In this document: in pieces, positions 36,940 through 46,280 of the stretch | Numbering within the stretch: the stretch's first letter is position 1 | Layout of the letters: the number at the start of each line of letters is the position of its first letter | NCBI GenBank assembly: GCA_016711605.1 | Contig: JADJSS010000045.1 | Location: 370,696 to 434,695 of the forward strand | DNA from: Saprospirales bacterium | Lineage (GTDB): Bacteria > Bacteroidota > Bacteroidia > Chitinophagales > JADIYW01 | Direction of reading: 5' to 3' | Length of the DNA stretch: 64,000 nt | Program-made: the position numbers and the translations under genes | The notes under the pieces: model-generated | Databases searched by the model: none | What the model was told of the DNA's origin: nothing | What the model saw: only the letters and a program-made list of their open reading frames with translations

Positions 36940-38334
36940 ATGAAAGGACTTTTAGAAATATGTTATTTGATTGGTTCGGTGACGTTTATCATCGGATTAA
37001 AAATGATGGGAAATGCGAAAACTGCACGAAAAGGAAATTTAATCGGTGCATTTGGTATGACGATTGCCATTTTAGGTACCATTTTTTTATTTAGAACTGA
37101 TCATACCACCGTAAATACATTAAAATTTGTTTTAATTTTTGGTGCAATTGGCATTGGTTCGGCAATTGGTTGGTTAACTGCTAAAAAAGTTGAAATGACA
37201 AAAATGCCAGAATTGGTTTCTATGTTCAACGGAATGGGTGGCGCTTGTGCTGCACTAATTGGCTTAACAGAATATGAACACAATAGAGGAAATATTGCTG
37301 CACTATCATTCATTGTTGCAGGTATGGTAATTGGTACTATTTCATTTTCTGGATCTATAATCGCTTACTTAAAATTATCAGGCAAAATGGACAAACCTGT
37401 ACGTTTGCCAAACTATAATTCATTGAACAATATAGTTTTATTACTAGTTGTTATAGCATCAGTTTATGTAGTTCTTCAAAGTCTTGCATTACCAGTATTT
37501 GTAATCTGGATCTTATTTGTTGTTGCAATTATCTACGGTATCTTGTTTACAGTGCCAATTGGTGGTGCCGATATGCCTGTCGTAATTTCGCTGTTAAATT
37601 CATTTACAGGTTTAGCTGCAGCATTTGGTGGCTTCTTATACGATAACAAACCAATGCTCACAGGTGGAATTTTAGTTGGCTCAGCTGGAACTTTATTGAC
37701 TTTAGCGAGGTGTAAAGCCATGAACAGACCATTAAGCAACGTAATTTTTGGTGCATTTGGTGGTGGAAGTGGAGCAGCAGCTGGAGAAGCTTCAGAAAAA
37801 GGAACAGTAAAAGACATCCAAGTTTCTGATTTAGCTGTTTTATTGAATTATTCAAAAAAGGTAGTAATTGTACCTGGATATGGTTTGGCTGTCGCACAAG
37901 CTCAGCATGTTATTCATGAATTAGAAAAATTATTAGAAGAACGTGGTGTAGAAGTAAAATATGCCATTCATCCAGTTGCAGGTCGTATGCCTGGACATAT
38001 GAACGTTTTATTAGCAGAATCAAACGTTGAATACGAAAAGTTGGTTGAAATGGAAGATATAAATCCAGAATTTCCTCAAACTGATGTGGTTTTGGTAGTT
38101 GGTGCAAATGATGTAGTGAATCCAGCAGCAAAAACAGATCCAAGTTCTCCAATTTATGGAATGCCAATCTTAGATGTTGAAAACGCTAAAAATATCATTA
38201 TCAATAAACGTTCTATGAGTGCAGGTTACGCAGGAATTGATAATTTACTTTTCTACAATTCAAAAACATCTATGTTTTTTGGTGATGCTAAAAAAGCACT
38301 CACAGAATTGGTAGCAGAAATCAAACAACTTTAA
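36940..38334 (+). CDS. pntB: NAD(P)+ transhydrogenase, beta subunit
   Basis: The 464-residue protein has about eight or nine membrane helices in the first 270 residues (domain II), including the conserved ELVSMFNGMGGACAALIG. The NADP(H)-binding domain III follows: VVIVPGYGLAVAQAQHVIHE near residue 308, HPVAGRMPGHMNVLLAE near 347, and VVGANDVVNPAA and NKRSMSAGYAGIDN near the end. It completes the transhydrogenase that supplies NADPH for biosynthesis and redox defence. Confidence 0.96.
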   Translation: MKGLLEICYLIGSVTFIIGLKMMGNAKTARKGNLIGAFGMTIAILGTIFLFRTDHTTVNTLKFVLIFGAIGIGSAIGWLTAKKVEMTKMPELVSMFNGMGGACAALIGLTEYEHNRGNIAALSFIVAGMVIGTISFSGSIIAYLKLSGKMDKPVRLPNYNSLNNIVLLLVVIASVYVVLQSLALPVFVIWILFVVAIIYGILFTVPIGGADMPVVISLLNSFTGLAAAFGGFLYDNKPMLTGGILVGSAGTLLTLARCKAMNRPLSNVIFGAFGGGSGAAAGEASEKGTVKDIQVSDLAVLLNYSKKVVIVPGYGLAVAQAQHVIHELEKLLEERGVEVKYAIHPVAGRMPGHMNVLLAESNVEYEKLVEMEDINPEFPQTDVVLVVGANDVVNPAAKTDPSSPIYGMPILDVENAKNIIINKRSMSAGYAGIDNLLFYNSKTSMFFGDAKKALTELVAEIKQL

Positions 38335-38600
38335 AAGTTATAATAATTCATTAACAAGATGATAGTCTTTAAATGTCTTTAATTCTATTTAACATAATAT
38401 AAATTATAGGACAAATATAATGCTAAATTGTATAGAAAACATTTGAATTGCCAGTTATTAATAATTGAAAGAATTTTATAAAATTAAAATAAAGAAAATA
38501 CAAACGAATTAAAAAATATAGGAAACAGAGAAACTAAAACTTCATTAATTTATAGTTTTGCCTTATCTTTATGGATTTAAAAAAGTTAATTTAATCATAC
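38335..38600. other. Intergenic region without recognised features
   Basis: AT-rich spacer between pntB and the glycosyltransferase gene. It has no open frame of note, hairpin terminator or full TAnnTTTG box; the nearest match is TATCTTTA about 30 bases before 38601. Confidence 0.5.
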
Positions 38601-39335
38601 ATGTATTTATACACAAATTGGGCCGCCACAATACCTATGGCCAATGAAGAACAAGATTTTGCACCTTTCGTAGATTTGCTCAAACGTGTAATGGATGTAA
38701 TTGGCACAGGAAAAATATATTTTGTCATTGACAATGCGTCAAAAGATAAAACGCTTGAATTAGCTCAAGAATTATCAAAAAATGATCCAAGATTTGAAGT
38801 AGTTTGGGCTCCAGACAATAAAAATGTGGTAGATGCGTACTTAACTGGTTTCAAAGTTGCTTATGCAAATGGGCACGATATTATTATTGAAATGGATGCA
38901 GGTTTAAGTCATGACCCAAGAGCAATTCCTATGTTTTTACGTGTTTTAAACGAAGGAAATGAATGTGCTTTCGGTTCACGTTTTATAAAAGATGGTTCAA
39001 TGGGTGACTCACCTTTTAACAGAAGAATGTTAAGTAAAACTGGAACTATATTAGCTAACTTATTGTTAGGCACAAAGTTATACGACATGACATCTGGATT
39101 TCAAGGTTTCCACAGAGATGTGATTGGAAAATTGTTACAATATCCATTAAAATCAAAAGCACATTTTTATCAAACCGAAGTAAAATATTTATTGCGCAAA
39201 CACAGAATTGCTGAAGTACCAATTCATTATCAAGCACCATCACCACGTGTTTCACCATCTGCAGTAAAAAATGCACGCCAAACTTTAATGTATTATTTCT
39301 TTGAAAGATTGAAAGGAAATACACCAGTTATCTAA
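38601..39335 (+). CDS. Family 2 glycosyltransferase, DPM1-like
   Basis: The 244-residue GT-A protein starts directly in the nucleotide-binding region: ATIPMANEEQDFAPFVDLL, then FVIDNASKDKTLELAQEL. The metal-binding acidic motif is IIEMDAGLSHDP near residue 97, and GSRFIKDGSMGD and MTSGFQGFHRDV match dolichol-phosphate mannosyltransferase-like enzymes, which use a nucleotide sugar. No membrane helix is present, so it is likely a soluble or peripheral enzyme. It lies 41 bases before a STELLO-like gene and is probably co-transcribed with it. Confidence 0.85.
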   Translation: MYLYTNWAATIPMANEEQDFAPFVDLLKRVMDVIGTGKIYFVIDNASKDKTLELAQELSKNDPRFEVVWAPDNKNVVDAYLTGFKVAYANGHDIIIEMDAGLSHDPRAIPMFLRVLNEGNECAFGSRFIKDGSMGDSPFNRRMLSKTGTILANLLLGTKLYDMTSGFQGFHRDVIGKLLQYPLKSKAHFYQTEVKYLLRKHRIAEVPIHYQAPSPRVSPSAVKNARQTLMYYFFERLKGNTPVI

Positions 39336-39376
39336 TTTTAATAACATTAACTATCTAAAAACAAACAACTTATAAT

Positions 39377-40387
39377 ATGTCAGTTAAATCATTAGTTATA
39401 ACATCAATTGCACCAGATACTTTAGAAGTGCTTCATACATACGCAAAAGAATGTACTGCACGAAATATTCACTTCATAATGATTGGCGATACAAAAAATC
39501 CTGAAAATTTCCATATCGATGGCTGCGATTTTTGGTCCGTAAAACGTCAATTAGAGCTTGACTCAAAATTTGCAAAACTTTGTCCAACAAGACATTATGC
39601 AAGAAAAAATATTGGTTATATCATCGCATTACAAAATGGAACAGAAGAATTAGTTGAAACTGATGATGATAATTTACCAAGAGAAGAGTTTTGGAATCCA
39701 ACAACCAAAATTATAAAAGCAGTAGATGTTAAAGAAACAGGTTGGATAAATGTATATAAATACTTCAGCAACAAATTTGTATGGCCAAGAGGTTTGCCGT
39801 TAGAAGAATTGCAAAAGGAGACTCCTAACCTATCCAATTTTGAAACAAAAGAAATTATCTGTCCAATTCAACAAGGTTTAGCAGACGAAAATCCAGATGT
39901 AGATGCAGTTTTCCGACTCACCTATCCATTGCCAATGGATTTTGAAAAAACTGGCGTAAATGTAGCTTTAGGCAATAATGCTTGGAGTCCATTTAACAGT
40001 CAAAATACGTATTGGTATAAAGAAGCATTTCCTTTGTTATATTTGCCTGCGTATTGCAGCTTTAGAATGACTGATATTTGGCGCAGTTATGTGGCCCAAC
40101 GTATTTCTTGGGCAAATGGCTGGTCAGTTCTGTTTCACGATGCGACGGTTTGGCAAGAGCGCAACCAGCATAATTTATTGAAAGATTTTGAAGACGAAAT
40201 TCCTGGTTATTTAAATAACTACAAGATTTGCAGCGAATTATCAAACTTAAATATCAAAGGTGGCAAAGAAAATATGCTGGATGATTTATTGACATGTTAC
40301 GATATGCTAACTGGAAAAGGTTTTGTTGGCAAAGAAGAAGACGAATTAGTTCGTGCTTGGTGCGATGATATAAGTAAAGTATGGTAA
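39377..40387 (+). CDS. STELLO / DUF288-like glycosyltransferase
   Basis: The 336-residue protein matches the DUF288/STELLO family: start SLVITSIAPDTLEVLHTYA, RHYARKNIGYIIALQNGTE near residue 76, the acidic metal site ETDDDNLPR near 97, FVWPRGLPLEEL near 136, and FRMTDIWRSYVAQRI near 233. In plants STELLO proteins are Golgi enzymes that help assemble cellulose synthase complexes. Bacterial forms are little studied and probably act on surface polysaccharides. It has no signal or membrane segment. The adjacent GT2 gene suggests a two-enzyme glycan pathway. Confidence 0.78.
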   Translation: MSVKSLVITSIAPDTLEVLHTYAKECTARNIHFIMIGDTKNPENFHIDGCDFWSVKRQLELDSKFAKLCPTRHYARKNIGYIIALQNGTEELVETDDDNLPREEFWNPTTKIIKAVDVKETGWINVYKYFSNKFVWPRGLPLEELQKETPNLSNFETKEIICPIQQGLADENPDVDAVFRLTYPLPMDFEKTGVNVALGNNAWSPFNSQNTYWYKEAFPLLYLPAYCSFRMTDIWRSYVAQRISWANGWSVLFHDATVWQERNQHNLLKDFEDEIPGYLNNYKICSELSNLNIKGGKENMLDDLLTCYDMLTGKGFVGKEEDELVRAWCDDISKVW

Positions 40388-40414
40388 AATACTATTTATC
40401 AACACAATATGTAA

Positions 40415-41800
40415 TTACTTCTCTTTCAAAATAGCAATAATATCGTTTTGCATTTTGTGTGCAATTGCATTGGCAGTTTGTTCTGTGTTGCTTTCTGCAT
40501 AAATACGAATAATTGGCTCTGTGTTAGAACGTCGTAAATGAACCCAATCCTGGTCAATATCGATGCGTAAACCATCAATAGTATTTTGTGGATATTGTTT
40601 ATATTTGATTTTAATTTTATCCATAATAGCATCCAAATCCATTCCTTCGTCTAATTGAATTTTGTTTTTAGAAATCACATAATTTGGATATTTCGCTCTT
40701 AACGAATGCATACTTTTATTGGATGTTGCCAAATGTGTTAAAAATAAAGCAATACCCATGAGTGCATCGCGTCCATAGTGCAAAGCTGGATAAATAATTC
40801 CACCATTTCCTTCACCACCGATTACCGCATTTGTCGCTTTCATCATTTCAACTACATTCACTTCACCAACTGCAGAAGCTGTGTATTCGCCACCATGCAT
40901 TAAAGTGATATCTTTTAATGCTTTGGTTGATGAAAGATTGGAAACTGTATTTCCTTTTCTGAATTTCAATACATAATCTGCAACGGCAACTAACGTGTAT
41001 TCTTCGCCAAATGGAACGCCTTTTTCATCAATCAGCGCCAATCGGTCTACATCAGGATCGACAGCAATACCGATATCTGCTTTTTGTTGTTTTACTTCAG
41101 AACAAAGCATTGATAAATTTTCAGGCAGTGGTTCTGGATTGTGCGCAAATTTTCCGTTTGGCTCACAATATAATTCAACAATATCTTTTACACCAAGTGC
41201 TTTTAATAGTTTTGGAACAGCAATGCCACCAACACTATTGACTGCATCAACCACAATTTTAAATTTCTTTGCAGTAATCGCTTCAACATCTACCAAAACA
41301 TCCTTAAGGATTTGTTCGATATGATAATCTAAGTAATCTTTTGTTGTAACTTGTCCTAATTTATCGACATCCACAAATTCAAACTTTCCAGAATTTGCTT
41401 TTTTCAAAACATCTTGTCCAATTTTTTCAGAAATAAATTCACCATCACTATTCAATAATTTCATTGCATTCCATTGTTTTGGATTGTGCGATGCAGTGAT
41501 AATAATTCCACCATCAGCATGTTCTGCTTTCACAGCTATTTCAACGGTTGGTGTAGTTGCCAAACCTAGATCAATAACATCAATTCCAATACTTAATAAA
41601 TTTCCAATAATAATATTGTGTACCATTTCGCCGGAAATACGTGCATCGCGACCAACCACAATTTTTGCAGTGCCATCTTTTGGTTTTAAAATAGTACCAT
41701 ATGCAAGTGTAAATTTAGCAATATCAATAGGTGTTAGTGCCTCGCCTGATTTTCCACCAATGGTTCCTCTGATTCCTGAAATAGATTTAATTAATGACAA
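40415..41800 (-). CDS. glmM: Phosphoglucosamine mutase
   Basis: The 461-residue alpha-D-phosphohexomutase has all four signature loops: phosphoserine in TASHNPKQWN near residue 105, Mg2+ site DPDVDRLAL near 245, sugar loop GGEGNGGIIYP near 330, and phosphate loop RRSNTEPIIRIY near 430. In Bacteroidota this class is annotated as GlmM, which converts glucosamine 6-phosphate to glucosamine 1-phosphate for peptidoglycan and LPS; phosphomannomutase activity cannot be excluded by sequence. It ends 27 bases from the STELLO gene, which is convergent. Confidence 0.88.
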   Translation of the reverse strand: MSLIKSISGIRGTIGGKSGEALTPIDIAKFTLAYGTILKPKDGTAKIVVGRDARISGEMVHNIIIGNLLSIGIDVIDLGLATTPTVEIAVKAEHADGGIIITASHNPKQWNAMKLLNSDGEFISEKIGQDVLKKANSGKFEFVDVDKLGQVTTKDYLDYHIEQILKDVLVDVEAITAKKFKIVVDAVNSVGGIAVPKLLKALGVKDIVELYCEPNGKFAHNPEPLPENLSMLCSEVKQQKADIGIAVDPDVDRLALIDEKGVPFGEEYTLVAVADYVLKFRKGNTVSNLSSTKALKDITLMHGGEYTASAVGEVNVVEMMKATNAVIGGEGNGGIIYPALHYGRDALMGIALFLTHLATSNKSMHSLRAKYPNYVISKNKIQLDEGMDLDAIMDKIKIKYKQYPQNTIDGLRIDIDQDWVHLRRSNTEPIIRIYAESNTEQTANAIAHKMQNDIIAILKEK

Positions 41801-41822
41801 TTTTTAATAGTTTTTAGGTTGG

Positions 41823-41830
41823 CAAATGTA
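41823..41830 (-). promoter_or_regulatory. Candidate -10 element of glmM
   Basis: The minus strand reads TACATTTG, a TAnnTTTG match 22 bases before the glmM ATG. Confidence 0.38.
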
Positions 41831-41936
41831 TGCAATTCTATGTTAGTTTCTACCGTTTTATTTTCTAACATTTGTTAAGATAATAGTTTGGAAATCTATT
41901 TTTTTTAATACTCCATTGTTAATGACTACATTAAAC

Positions 41937-41967
41937 AAAAAAAGATTTCTTAATTAGAAATCTTTTT
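41937..41967 (-). terminator. Terminator after the DUF6580 gene
   Basis: A perfect 12-bp stem (AAAAAGATTTCT and AGAAATCTTTTT) around TAATT lies just past the minus-strand stop at 41993 and continues in a T run on that strand. Confidence 0.85.
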
Positions 41968-41992
41968 ATAAATTTTTATTCTTTAGATAATA

Positions 41993-42547
41993 TTATTTTA
42001 TTGTTGAAGGTGTTAGTTTGATAATTGTTAAATTTTTTATCACATTGAATACAACAAAAAATAAGAGTGTATAAACTACATCGCCCAAAAATGTGTTTTT
42101 GTAAAATGGAATTGCCATTTCAAAACAATTAACTAAACCAGCTAAATTTCTTTCGTATAAAGTACCAACTATCCAAACACCAAAGTTTGAGATAATAAAA
42201 AATAAAAGAGACGATAGCATTGCAAATCCACCAACTTTTAAATAGTTAACTTTTTCACTTCGCAATTTCCAACCTAAAAAAGCAATAATAATATAGGAAA
42301 TATAAACAAAGAAAATGGTATTATGAAAAAATGGATAATTATTTTTGTAACCTAATAAAATATCGCTAATGAATCAAGATGCTACAGGAATTATAATAGA
42401 CCATCTCTTATCTAATGAATAGGCACCACCTAATAATGCTATGGCTGTTACAGGTGAAAAATTAGGAATTAATTCTAATAACCGTAAAACAACACCTAAA
42501 AGTATTAAAATAATTGCAAGTAATGTTTGTTTGCTTTTCGCATTCAT
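41993..42547 (-). CDS. DUF6580 family putative transporter, with one stop and one frameshift
   Basis: From ATG 42547 the reading is MNAKSKQTLLAIILILLGVV, then VTAIALLGGAYSLDKRW and IIPVAS. An in-frame TGA at 42374-42376 interrupts just before FISDILLGYKNN. The frame then shifts in the A6 run 42276-42281, after which LGWKLRSEKVNYLKVGGFAML continues (in two parts) to 41993. DUF6580 proteins are small five-helix membrane proteins that look like ECF-type substrate-binding components; this is inference. The nearness to btuB/btuG is suggestive for a cofactor, but a separate promoter lies just upstream. Confidence 0.6.
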
Positions 42548-42567
42548 ATATTTAGAAATTTGTATGA

Positions 42568-42575
42568 CAAAGATA
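42568..42575 (-). promoter_or_regulatory. Candidate -10 element of the DUF6580 gene
   Basis: The minus strand reads TATCTTTG, a full TAnnTTTG match 20 bases before the ATG. Confidence 0.4.
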
Positions 42576-42603
42576 GAAAAAGTATGAAAATAAGTGAAAT
42601 AAT

Positions 42604-43143
42604 TTATACTTCTGGAAATGATGCTAAATAGGTTTTGAAATTACCCGATTTCCTGTCTTCAAAATATTTTTTAATTGTAAATGTTGAAGAAGTAAACGCC
42701 ATTTCTTTCCAAGGAATTTCTTCTTCTGTAAATAATTTTGTTTCTAAACTTTCAACACCATTGGTAATAGTTCCATCAATTAATTTTGCTAAAAAATGAA
42801 TATACACTTGGTTGGCTTGTGGAATATTATAGACAACTAAAGGCTGAATAATTTCAATTACAGCACCAGCTTCTTCCATAGTTTCTCGAATGGCACCGTC
42901 TTCTGCTTTTTCAAAATCTTCTAAATAACCAGCTGGTAAATTCCAAAATCCTTTTCGTGGCTCAATAGCACGTTTACACAAAAGTATTTTATTTTCCCAA
43001 AATGACATCGCTCCTACTACTATTTTTGGATTTGTGTAATGTATGATATTGCAATGTTCGCAAACAAATCTATCTTTTCCTTCAGTAAAAATAAATACGA
43101 CTTCTTTTCCGCATTGATTGCAATATTTTTGATGTTGATACAT
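42604..43143 (-). CDS. NUDIX hydrolase with N-terminal zinc ribbon
   Basis: The 179-residue protein starts with a zinc ribbon (CNQCGKE and CEHCN), followed by a NUDIX domain. The NUDIX box is complete: G-x5-E-x7-RETMEEAG in GYLEDFEKAEDGAIRETMEE (residues ~72-91). The combination is that of NudC-like and ADP-ribose/NADH pyrophosphatase-type enzymes, which split nucleoside diphosphates linked to another group; it lacks the extra N-terminal domain of NudC. The actual substrate is unknown. A hairpin separates it from btuG upstream. Confidence 0.85.
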   Translation of the reverse strand: MYQHQKYCNQCGKEVVFIFTEGKDRFVCEHCNIIHYTNPKIVVGAMSFWENKILLCKRAIEPRKGFWNLPAGYLEDFEKAEDGAIRETMEEAGAVIEIIQPLVVYNIPQANQVYIHFLAKLIDGTITNGVESLETKLFTEEEIPWKEMAFTSSTFTIKKYFEDRKSGNFKTYLASFPEV

Positions 43144-43162
43144 ATCGTAAAACTAAAAAATA

Positions 43163-43190
43163 TTTTTCAAAGTATTAAAACTTTGAAAAA
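43163..43190 (-). terminator. Terminator between the btuG-like and NUDIX genes
   Basis: The stem TTTTTCAAAGT (43163-43173) and ACTTTGAAAAA (43180-43190) lies just after the btuG-like stop. T-rich sequence follows on the minus strand. Confidence 0.65.
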
Positions 43191-43203
43191 GTTAATCGAC
43201 AAT

Positions 43204-44307
43204 TTATTGATTAAAAACCGCACCATTTGGTCCAATTCCAACTTTTAATGAATCAATTAAACTTCCAGATGATGCATATCTGAAAACATAACCACTTGAC
43301 GTAAAATTAGGTGCTTGCAATGCCCAAATTTGATTGCTAAATGGTGATGCTGCTAAACCATAAAAATTTCTTCCAGAAATTAATGCCGTAATTGGCAAAC
43401 TACCTGATGTAATATCAAGTGCATAAATTCTGTCGCTTACACTATAATATAATGTTCGACCGTTGTTGCCAATTGCCAATTGCACAACATAGCTCGGTGC
43501 ACCAGCATTTATTAGTGTAAAGCTACGATCAACGGTATTTGTTGTTGTATTAATTCTAACTAATTTTGATGGTGATAATTTATTGATAATTGGATAATTC
43601 GAATAATCAGATTGACCAGCACACAAAACCCAAACATTGTTTTGTGCATCACGAACAATTTTTTGTGGAATATCACCAACGTTAATAGTTGATGTAACCA
43701 CATCAGTTGTTGTATTGATAATTGACACTGTGCTATCTACATCAAAACCACCACTGTTACACACATAAACATTGTTATCAACCATTACTAATTGTTCAGG
43801 ACCTTTGCCAACATTGATACTTTTGGTAATTGTGTTTGTGGATAGATTTATAACTTCTACTTCACCAGCAAAATTACCATTTGTTACGTATGCTTTATTA
43901 TCATCGATGCCAAGTGCGTAACGAACATAACTAGTGTTTTGAGTTGCTGTAGTATCAACAATTGTTGCCAAATGTTTGAATGTACGTGCATCAACAATTT
44001 CTATTTTAAAAGAATTATTCACACAAATAATTCCTTTATTTCCAACTCGTGTATAAGACTGAATTACATCACCTAAATTAATTCCACTGTTTGCATTTTC
44101 GTAAATATAATTCGTTACTAAACCATTTCTATCAACAAATGATACAGAACCATTATTGCTTCCGTAATTGCCTTCATTTACTACAATTGCAGATCCACTT
44201 TCAGCATATGTTCCGATGGTATTATTTTGATTATCTTCTTTTTTACAAGAAATAATACTTGCGCAAACAAACAGCAAGAACATGATTTTTTTAAACGTGT
44301 TTTTCAT
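43204..44307 (-). CDS. BtuG-like beta-propeller surface lipoprotein
   Basis: The 367-residue protein has a lipobox (FVCASIISC, Cys21) followed by a seven-bladed YncE-type propeller: SGSAIVVNEGNYGSNNGSVS near the start, then repeating units such as VEVINLSTNTITKSINVGKGP and VSIINTTTDVVTSTINVGDIP, here quoted in part. In Bacteroides, BtuG is such a propeller; it captures cobalamin at the surface with very high affinity and hands it to BtuB. The gene overlaps the btuB-like gene by 4 bases (ATGA) and shares its cobalamin riboswitch, so a BtuG role is well supported, though sequence identity cannot be measured here. Confidence 0.8.
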   Translation of the reverse strand: MKNTFKKIMFLLFVCASIISCKKEDNQNNTIGTYAESGSAIVVNEGNYGSNNGSVSFVDRNGLVTNYIYENANSGINLGDVIQSYTRVGNKGIICVNNSFKIEIVDARTFKHLATIVDTTATQNTSYVRYALGIDDNKAYVTNGNFAGEVEVINLSTNTITKSINVGKGPEQLVMVDNNVYVCNSGGFDVDSTVSIINTTTDVVTSTINVGDIPQKIVRDAQNNVWVLCAGQSDYSNYPIINKLSPSKLVRINTTTNTVDRSFTLINAGAPSYVVQLAIGNNGRTLYYSVSDRIYALDITSGSLPITALISGRNFYGLAASPFSNQIWALQAPNFTSSGYVFRYASSGSLIDSLKVGIGPNGAVFNQ

Positions 44308-46238
44308 TTTAGTTTTGATTTATAATTAAGAATTAGTGAAAGGTTATAATTTCTTAGTGGTTGAGCATAACTTCTTAAACTTTCATACTGTGTATTAAAA
44401 AGATTATTTAGTTTGAAGGCAAATTCTGCGTGAATATTTTTGAAATTTCCTTTGTAAGCAATAAACAAGTCAACTAAACTATATGGTTTTAATTGAAATA
44501 CTTTTATGTTTTCATCATCTGTAAAACGTTGGCCAACGAATAAATAATTAAATCCAAGATTAAAATACTTGTCTTCAAAAATTAAATATGATTTGATGGT
44601 GTGTTGAGGTTTATACCGTATAAAATTTCCATTCAACTCAATGTTTGATTCATCATTTATTATAGTTGAATTATTATAGTTATAATTTACAGAAATTTTT
44701 AAAGCATTTGTTTTATTAAATGAAATGATATTTTCTAACTTCGATTCAATGCCGTAATGCCTTGTTTTCTTGATGTTTTGAGGTGAATACAAACCAGAGA
44801 CAATTGGTGTCCAAACGATATTGTTTTTGATAATTGAAAAATAAATTGAGTTACTAAAAGTAAATTGATATTTAGCTGTTTTTTTTATAGGTTTTACTGC
44901 AAAATTATATTCAACCGTTAAACCACTTTCTGGTTTTAGATTTTTATTTCCACCTGGTTGCCAATACAAATCATTAAAATCTGGTAATCTAAATTTATCT
45001 GCATAACTTATGGATGTAGAAAAAATATCTTTTCTGTCTGTGTAGGAAATATTAATACCAAACTGTGGTCGAATGTATTTTGCTTTTAAAATTTCTTGTC
45101 GCATCGTTGCATTCAATACAATGTTTTTTATTGAGTATTTTACACCAAAAAATGCAGCAGCTCGATGTCGCAAAATATTACTTTTGTATTCTTCAACTTT
45201 TGCAATTTCTGCGTTATAATCTATACCAACATCTAAGACAATTTGGTATTTAAAGAAATGACGGTAATTAGCACTATTTTGAGATTGATGAATAAAATAA
45301 GGTGCGTTAATTTTATTCACGCTGTCATTATACAACATATAATCATAAACATAGCCACTTCTAAAATAAAATTGTGAATGCTTTAATATCTTCTGATATT
45401 TGATAAAAACTTTAGTCGTAAAATCATTTTGGAATTTTTTACTGACTTGATACGAACCCATATTTGCTGGAATATTATGTTGTTTTTGCAACGTATAATT
45501 TCCAAAATCGAGTTGCTGATTTTTATTCAATTTTAAATTTAATTCATTAATAGTTGCCCATTGATTAGTTTCATTATTTTCATTTAAAACCGTTGGACTA
45601 TTAAATTTATATTTATCAAAAAACGGAAAATTATTTTTAGCTGTTTGGTAGAATGACGATGTTGAAAACTGCACTTTTTCATTTCCAACTTTCAAAGAAA
45701 AATTGGTTCTGAAGTTTTTAAAAGAAGAAAAATCCTGTCTGATTGAAACATCAATAGCTTTTTGAAAAATTGGATTATTATTTAACAAAATAGCACCACC
45801 AAAATTTCCACTACCTAAAACTGCGCTCGATGCATTCGTTACAATTTGGATGGAATTAGCAGCATTTATTGGTATCAGCGAAATATCTGTTGAACCTAAA
45901 GTAAGTGAATTAATTTTCAAACCATTCCAAAAAACAGAAGTTTGATCATCGGCTGTTCCACGCAATCTCAAGGTAGAAGCACCACCAAATCCGTAACTAT
46001 TTATTTGTGTTGGTGTAAAATTTTGCAAAATATCAGCGATAGAATTTTGTCCATAATAATGTGTTTGAAAGCTGTCTATTTTATAGTTGAAGTTTGAAGT
46101 TGAATAGAAATTTTCTCTGGAAGATTGAATCATGACTTCAGGAATGGAAACAGGAATACTGTCTGCAAAAGTGGTGTTTGCAAATTCTATTTGAAATAAA
46201 ACAAATAGCGTAATCAGAGAAAATGATTTACTGTTCAT
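44304..46238 (-). CDS. btuB: TonB-dependent outer-membrane receptor, BtuB type
   Basis: The 644-residue protein has a signal peptide (ending near TTFAD), a plug domain (SIADILQNFTPTQINSYGFGG, quoted in part: ADILQNFTP; then TLRLRG and SVFWNGLKINS, near residues 60-115) and a 22-strand-type barrel. The final residues are the usual end strand (NYNLSLILNYKSKLK). There is no N-terminal carboxypeptidase-like domain, in agreement with vitamin B12 receptors rather than SusC. The cobalamin riboswitch directly upstream identifies the substrate as cobalamin or a precursor. It is translationally coupled to the btuG-like gene. Confidence 0.87.
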   Translation of the reverse strand: MNSKSFSLITLFVLFQIEFANTTFADSIPVSIPEVMIQSSRENFYSTSNFNYKIDSFQTHYYGQNSIADILQNFTPTQINSYGFGGASTLRLRGTADDQTSVFWNGLKINSLTLGSTDISLIPINAANSIQIVTNASSAVLGSGNFGGAILLNNNPIFQKAIDVSIRQDFSSFKNFRTNFSLKVGNEKVQFSTSSFYQTAKNNFPFFDKYKFNSPTVLNENNETNQWATINELNLKLNKNQQLDFGNYTLQKQHNIPANMGSYQVSKKFQNDFTTKVFIKYQKILKHSQFYFRSGYVYDYMLYNDSVNKINAPYFIHQSQNSANYRHFFKYQIVLDVGIDYNAEIAKVEEYKSNILRHRAAAFFGVKYSIKNIVLNATMRQEILKAKYIRPQFGINISYTDRKDIFSTSISYADKFRLPDFNDLYWQPGGNKNLKPESGLTVEYNFAVKPIKKTAKYQFTFSNSIYFSIIKNNIVWTPIVSGLYSPQNIKKTRHYGIESKLENIISFNKTNALKISVNYNYNNSTIINDESNIELNGNFIRYKPQHTIKSYLIFEDKYFNLGFNYLFVGQRFTDDENIKVFQLKPYSLVDLFIAYKGNFKNIHAEFAFKLNNLFNTQYESLRSYAQPLRNYNLSLILNYKSKLK

Positions 46239-46280
46239 ATTACTTGAAATGTTTCCTCAGAACATTTTTTAGTTGACGAA

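Noticed and set aside
38335..38600. Spacer before the GT2 gene searched for a small gene or RNA
   Set aside because: No open frame with a plausible start, no strong hairpin and no full promoter box was found.
42374..42376. In-frame TGA considered as selenocysteine or stop-codon reassignment
   Set aside because: No SECIS-like hairpin is apparent, other genes in the window use TGA as a normal stop (for example at 113-115 on the minus strand), and the gene has another lesion.
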